DNA of 64,000 nucleotides. Source: Micromonospora sp. WMMA1363 (GTDB lineage: Bacteria; Actinomycetota; Actinomycetes; Mycobacteriales; Micromonosporaceae). Of this stretch, positions 60,583 to 64,000 are shown in pieces. The DNA lies in assembly GCF_030345795.1 (NCBI RefSeq), contig NZ_JAUALB010000004.1:62001-126000 (forward strand), in the 5' to 3' direction. The translations under genes were made by a program, and so were the position numbers. Under the pieces are notes generated by a model. That model was not told the origin of the DNA and ran no database searches. It saw nothing but the letters and a program-made list of their open reading frames with translations. The stretch's first letter is position 1; every line of letters begins with the position of its first letter.

Positions 60583-62566
60583 CCTAGTGACACGCCCCGC
60601 CACCGGGCCAACCCACGTTTCCCCAGCTCAACCCGCGATTTCGCGGACTAGCCAGCCACCTGATCTGTGGAACCCGGGATATAGTCGGCGTCGCGGTGTG
60701 AAGGTGCAGGTCAGGACGTTTCGACCTGGTGGGAACGGCGAAAACGCCTAGTGACACGCCTGCCTGTGGATAACTTGTCTGAGCTGCTGATCTATGCGTT
60801 GACGCATAGTCGGTGTACGGTCGTGCCTCGTGTACGTGAAAGCGTCGACGCGTAAGACCCGCGACGGGCAGACGATCCGCTACCTGCAACTGGCCCACAA
60901 TGAGTGGGACCCGGCCGCGAAGGCGTCCAAGACCCGGGTGCTGTACTCGTTCGGCCGTGAGGACCAGCTCGACGTCGCCGGGATCCGCCGCCTCGTCGAG
61001 GCGTTGTCGCGACTGCTTGCCCCCGCCGACGCCCTCGCCGCGGCCTCACCGGCCGGGTTGTCGTTCGTCGAGTCCCGTCCGCTGGGCGGGGCGTGGCTGC
61101 TCGATGGGCTGTGGCGCCGGCTGCGCATCGACACCGTCCTGCGGCCGCTGGTCGGCTCGTCCCGGCGGGAGATCGACGTCGAACGGGTGCTGTTCGCGCT
61201 GGTCGCCAACCGGGCACTGGCCCCGTCGAGCAAGCTGGCCGCCGCCGACTGGGTCTGCCAGGACGTGCACCTGCCCGGCCTGCCCCACGTCACCGACGAC
61301 GCCTGCTATCGGGCGATGGACCAGCTCATCGAGGTCGAGCCCGCGTTGACCCGCGGCGTCTACGACCAGATCGCCGACCTGCTCAACCTTGAGGTCGACC
61401 TGCTGTTCTTCGACACCACCAGCACCTACTTCGAACTCGACGAGGCCGACGAACCGCTGTGGCGCGACGCCTTGGGCAAACCGGTCGACGCCGACGACCC
61501 CGCGGCAGTGAAGCAGGCCGGGTTCCGCACCCATGGCAAGAGCAAGGACTCCCGCGACGACCTTCCCCAGGTCGTGGTCGGGATGGCCGTCACCCGTACC
61601 GGCATCCCCGTCCGCGTGTGGTGCTGGCCCGGCAACACCAGCGACTCGGCCCTGATCCGGCAGGTCAAGACCGACATGCGCGAGTGGAGCCTGGCCCGCA
61701 TCGTCTGGGTCGCCGACCGCGGCTTCGCCTCCGCCGAGAACCGCCGCTTCCTGCAACAGGGCGGCGGGCACTACATCCTCGGCGAGAAGCTACGCGCCGG
61801 CACCACCGAAGCCGACGCCGCGCTGTCCAGGCAGGGCCGCTACGCCACCGTCGCGGACAACCTGCAGGTCAAGGAAGTCAACATCGACACCGACGACCGG
61901 TTCGTCATCTGCTACAACCCGGAAGCCGCCGACCGCGACGCCGCCGTCCGGACCCGGCTACTGGCCCAGCTCACCGACCTGATCGACGACACCGACCGGC
62001 TGCCGGCCACCAAACGCGCCGAACTACGCGGCGTGATCTCCACCAAGCCGGGCCTGAACCGGTTCCTGCGCGTCACCCCGAAAGGCCTGCTCCGCCTCGA
62101 CCAGGCCAAGGTCAAAGCCGAGCAGCGCCTGGACGGCAAGTACCTGCTGCGCTGCTCCGACCCGACACTGTCGGCCGAGGACATCGCCCTGGGCTACAAA
62201 CAGCTCCTCGAAGTCGAACGCGGCTGGCGCGACATGAAGACCACCCTCGACCTGCGCCCGGTGTTCCACCGCCGCGAGGACCGCATCCGCGCCCACATCC
62301 TGCTCTGCTGGCTGGCCCTGCTGCTGATCCGCGTCGCCGAGACCGAGACCGGCCGCACCTGGACCGCGATCCGCACCGACATCGACCGTCTGCACCTGGG
62401 CGTGTTCACCGGCCCCGCCGGCACGTTCGCCCAGCGCACCAAGCTGTCCCAGCCCCAGAAGACCCTGCTCACCAAGCTGAAGATCGCCGAGCCACCCCGG
62501 ATCTTCGACGCGACACCCACAACCGCCTGACCAGCGACAACACCGCCGCCTAGTGACACGCCATGT
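60583..62566. repeat. Three copies of CCTAGTGACACGCC around IS1634-type genes
   Basis: The 14-mer occurs in the same orientation after the C-terminal fragment (about 60584), before the intact transposase (about 60749) and after it (about 62551). The sequence after the first and third copies is related for about 60 bases (CCGGGCC..., CCCAGCTCA, GCGGACTA), so those two mark right ends of related elements. The second is unexplained. I could not define inverted ends. The gap 60565-60829 has no gene; TGTGGATAA near 60770 matches a DnaA box once. Confidence 0.6.
60830..62530 (+). CDS. IS1634-family transposase
   Basis: 566 residues from GTG 60830. IS4-superfamily DDE transposase of IS1634 type: N-terminal YVKASTRKTRDGQTIRYLQL, then VDLLFFDTTSTYFELDEADE with the first Asp, FRTHGKSKDSRDDLPQVVVG, LARIVWVADRGFASAENRRF with the second Asp, and GYKQLLEVERGWRDMKTTLD with the Glu, followed by LRPVFHRREDRIRAHILLCW. 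Complete frame. A C-terminal fragment of a relative lies just upstream. Confidence 0.92.
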   Translation: MYVKASTRKTRDGQTIRYLQLAHNEWDPAAKASKTRVLYSFGREDQLDVAGIRRLVEALSRLLAPADALAAASPAGLSFVESRPLGGAWLLDGLWRRLRIDTVLRPLVGSSRREIDVERVLFALVANRALAPSSKLAAADWVCQDVHLPGLPHVTDDACYRAMDQLIEVEPALTRGVYDQIADLLNLEVDLLFFDTTSTYFELDEADEPLWRDALGKPVDADDPAAVKQAGFRTHGKSKDSRDDLPQVVVGMAVTRTGIPVRVWCWPGNTSDSALIRQVKTDMREWSLARIVWVADRGFASAENRRFLQQGGGHYILGEKLRAGTTEADAALSRQGRYATVADNLQVKEVNIDTDDRFVICYNPEAADRDAAVRTRLLAQLTDLIDDTDRLPATKRAELRGVISTKPGLNRFLRVTPKGLLRLDQAKVKAEQRLDGKYLLRCSDPTLSAEDIALGYKQLLEVERGWRDMKTTLDLRPVFHRREDRIRAHILLCWLALLLIRVAETETGRTWTAIRTDIDRLHLGVFTGPAGTFAQRTKLSQPQKTLLTKLKIAEPPRIFDATPTTA

Positions 62567-62710
62567 CACCGGGCCCACCGGCGTTTGCCCAGCTCACAGC
62601 CCAGATTTGCGGACTATATCGACGCCGAGCTGCGGAACGCAGGCGTCAGATGGCCCCGGGACGTTCCAGACCAGCCGGGGCCGGCGCGCGTCTTGGCGTG
62701 GCCGACCGGG

Positions 62711-63210
62711 TCAGGCGTCCTGGTGGAAGATTTCTCCACCGAGGGATTCGGCTACTGCCTGGCAGGTGGGCTTGTCCGGGCAGGTTATCGTCCAGTTTTT
62801 CCCGAGGACGAGATTCATCTCGGCGACGCCGTCAAGAAGTATGGCCAGGTCTTTGGGGTGTTGGCGGGCCTGGGCTGCGGACTCGTAGATGCCGATCATG
62901 TACTCCTTGTCGGCGACATGGCAGCTACCTGAAGCGACCGCGCCGATCGGATCGGTGACCGCCGCGTAGTCCAGGCAGGCGATGCCGCGTGTGACGAGCG
63001 CGTTGACGAGCCGGAGTGGGCTGTCGTAGCTGCCACCGTCCACCGGGGGCGGTGGCAGGGATGGGACGGGGGCGGTGCACTCGCCGTGGGAGACGGCGCT
63101 GTTGGCGGCGAGGTGGTGGGGGATTGGTCCGCGGTGGCCTGTGTGTTGCCGCTACAGGCGGCGAGCGCGGCGATGAGGGCGACGGCGGCGAGGTGGCGGG
63201 GTCGGACCAT
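62711..63210 (-). pseudogene. Lipoprotein gene with frameshift
   Basis: From ATG 63210 the signal MVRPRHLAAVALIAALAAC with lipobox LAAC is followed by a Thr/Pro/Ser linker. Around 63050-63075, in G/C-rich runs, the coding frame shifts. The other frame continues as VDGGSYDSPLRLVNALVTRG, IACLDYAAVTDPIGAVASGS and LDGVAEMNLVLGKNWTITCP, and ends at 62711. One base less or more would restore about 166 residues. Either inactivated or a sequencing error. Function unknown. Confidence 0.65.
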
Positions 63211-63433
63211 GCCCAGCAATGTAATAGCCGCATCGATGTCTGAGACGGTGTGGGTAGCGGTCGGCGTGCGGATCGCGTGATGGAGCTTCATCCGGTCGGT
63301 GAGTTTCGGGGGCATCGTCGGTGGTGGCCCACCGGTTCGGGGCGAAACGTGACGCGAGCAACTTCGCGGCGAAGCTGATTGACAGCAGCCCTTAGGCCGC
63401 TCATTATTTCCACGTTGGCGGTTTCTACCCAGG

Positions 63434-63856
63434 ATGGGCAGGGGCCGCTTTTTTCGTGCCCGATCGGGGGTGAGCGGTGTGGTGAGTCGTGTTCGGGGCC
63501 CCTTCGAGGAGGGTGGCCGGGCCGGGTCGGACCGGCAGCCGTTCGGCCGTTCCAATCTGGCGCCGCGCGGTGGGCGGCTGCCGGACGACTGGGATGAGCG
63601 GCGGGAGGAAGCGCTCCGGCTGAACCCGCAGCAGATCTGCCACGCGTGTGGACTGCCGGGCGGCACCGACCTGGACCACAAGAACGGTGACTGGCGGGAC
63701 GATCGGCAGCAGAACCTGGACTGGATCCATTCCTGGCGGGATGTTCGGGCCGGGCGGAGCAAGCGGAACTGCCACATGGCCAAGACCGGCGCCGAGGGTG
63801 CCGCGGCGCGCCCGCGGCTGTACCGGCCGGAGGAGGTTCACCCGGCGTTCCGGTGA
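63434..63856 (+). CDS. HNH endonuclease
   Basis: 140 residues from ATG 63434; a later GTG is possible because the first 40 residues are basic and poorly structured. The HNH core is QICHACGLPGGTDLDHKNGD then DDRQQNLDWIHSWRD and NCHMAKTG: Cys pair, Asp-His, Asn and final His typical of phage-type HNH nucleases located before terminase genes. A new frame starts at 63921. This may be the edge of a prophage beyond the window. Confidence 0.8.
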   Translation: MGRGRFFRARSGVSGVVSRVRGPFEEGGRAGSDRQPFGRSNLAPRGGRLPDDWDERREEALRLNPQQICHACGLPGGTDLDHKNGDWRDDRQQNLDWIHSWRDVRAGRSKRNCHMAKTGAEGAAARPRLYRPEEVHPAFR

Positions 63857-63920
63857 GAGACGCGCGGTGGTGTGTGCGGCGAACCTACCGGGGCCTGCCC
63901 GGGGAGGGACAGGGACGGTC

Positions 63921-64000
63921 GTGAGTCAGTCGGAGGAGCGGACACGCGGCCGGTCGTGGCCGCCGGCGTCGTTTGGGCGGGCATCCCAGCCTGAGCGGGA
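63921..64000 (+). CDS. Start of unknown gene, truncated by window end
   Basis: GTG 63921 opens a frame (VSQSEERTRGRSWPPASFGR) that runs off the window. GGAGGGACAGGGACG lies upstream. In phages a terminase small subunit often follows an HNH gene, but too little is visible to decide. Confidence 0.4.
   Translation, partial: MSQSEERTRGRSWPPASFGRASQPER

Noticed and set aside
1..64000. tRNA or rRNA genes, or a tRNA-based attachment site
   Set aside because: No T-loop plus acceptor-stem pattern was recognised on either strand by eye; a tRNA search program would be decisive.

Overview
This is very high-GC DNA with many GTG starts, many 4-base start/stop overlaps and actinobacterial families (DUF397/WhiJ-like pair, Tgm-type graspetide enzymes, DUF2786 proteins, TraA-type MobF relaxase). 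It is most likely a conjugative plasmid or integrative element of an actinomycete. A Micromonosporaceae host fits but cannot be proved from sequence alone. Mobile DNA makes up about a quarter of the window.

Layout. 2-1072 is the 3' part of a coiled-coil protein gene. 1090-6074 is a Tn3-family transposon with 6-bp target duplications, carrying resolvase, an Fe/Mn superoxide dismutase, a small coupled gene and the transposase. 6311-10807 is a regulatory/membrane module (MAB_1171c-like membrane protein, ImmA/IrrE-like protease, PAP2-like protein, XRE regulator) sharing CCAC-N4-GTGG operators and split by an IS3-family element (8245-9548).

11.2-31.0 kb looks like the element backbone. It holds a run of + strand genes (diguanylate cyclase, ArdC-like antirestriction protein, two DUF2786 paralogues, several unknowns), a KorB-like ParB, ParA with a small partner, a candidate oriT, and a 1522-aa MobF relaxase-helicase. 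Four genes or gene groups here start behind a near-identical promoter box (GTGCTAGAATTTTA). Two of the boxes lie at the end of a perfect 505-bp direct repeat. Strong hairpins separate many cistrons.

31.4-42.3 kb is accessory: an Abi/HEPN protein, an IS110 element, a LexA-type DNA-binding protein, a frameshifted unknown gene, an IS701 element with CTAA duplications, a DUF805 protein, and a tyrosine recombinase coupled to an AbrB-PIN fusion. 42.5-54.7 kb holds a lipoprotein, a graspetide (omega-ester RiPP) cluster with a protein-isoaspartate methyltransferase, a membrane-anchored GNAT-like protein, an HD hydrolase/phosphotransferase pair, an XRE/nucleoside deoxyribosyltransferase pair and a WhiJ-like/DUF397 pair. 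55.1-62.6 kb is a nest of insertion sequences: one ISKra4-type transposase gene is cut by an IS1182-type and an IS256-type element, both with exact target duplications, next to IS1634-family sequences. The window ends with a broken lipoprotein gene, an HNH nuclease and the first codons of another gene, possibly a prophage edge.

A palindrome, GTGATGCCG(G/C)CGGCATCAC or a close variant, occurs about twenty times across the window, both between and inside genes. Together with the promoter boxes and the 505-bp repeat it is the most striking unexplained signal.
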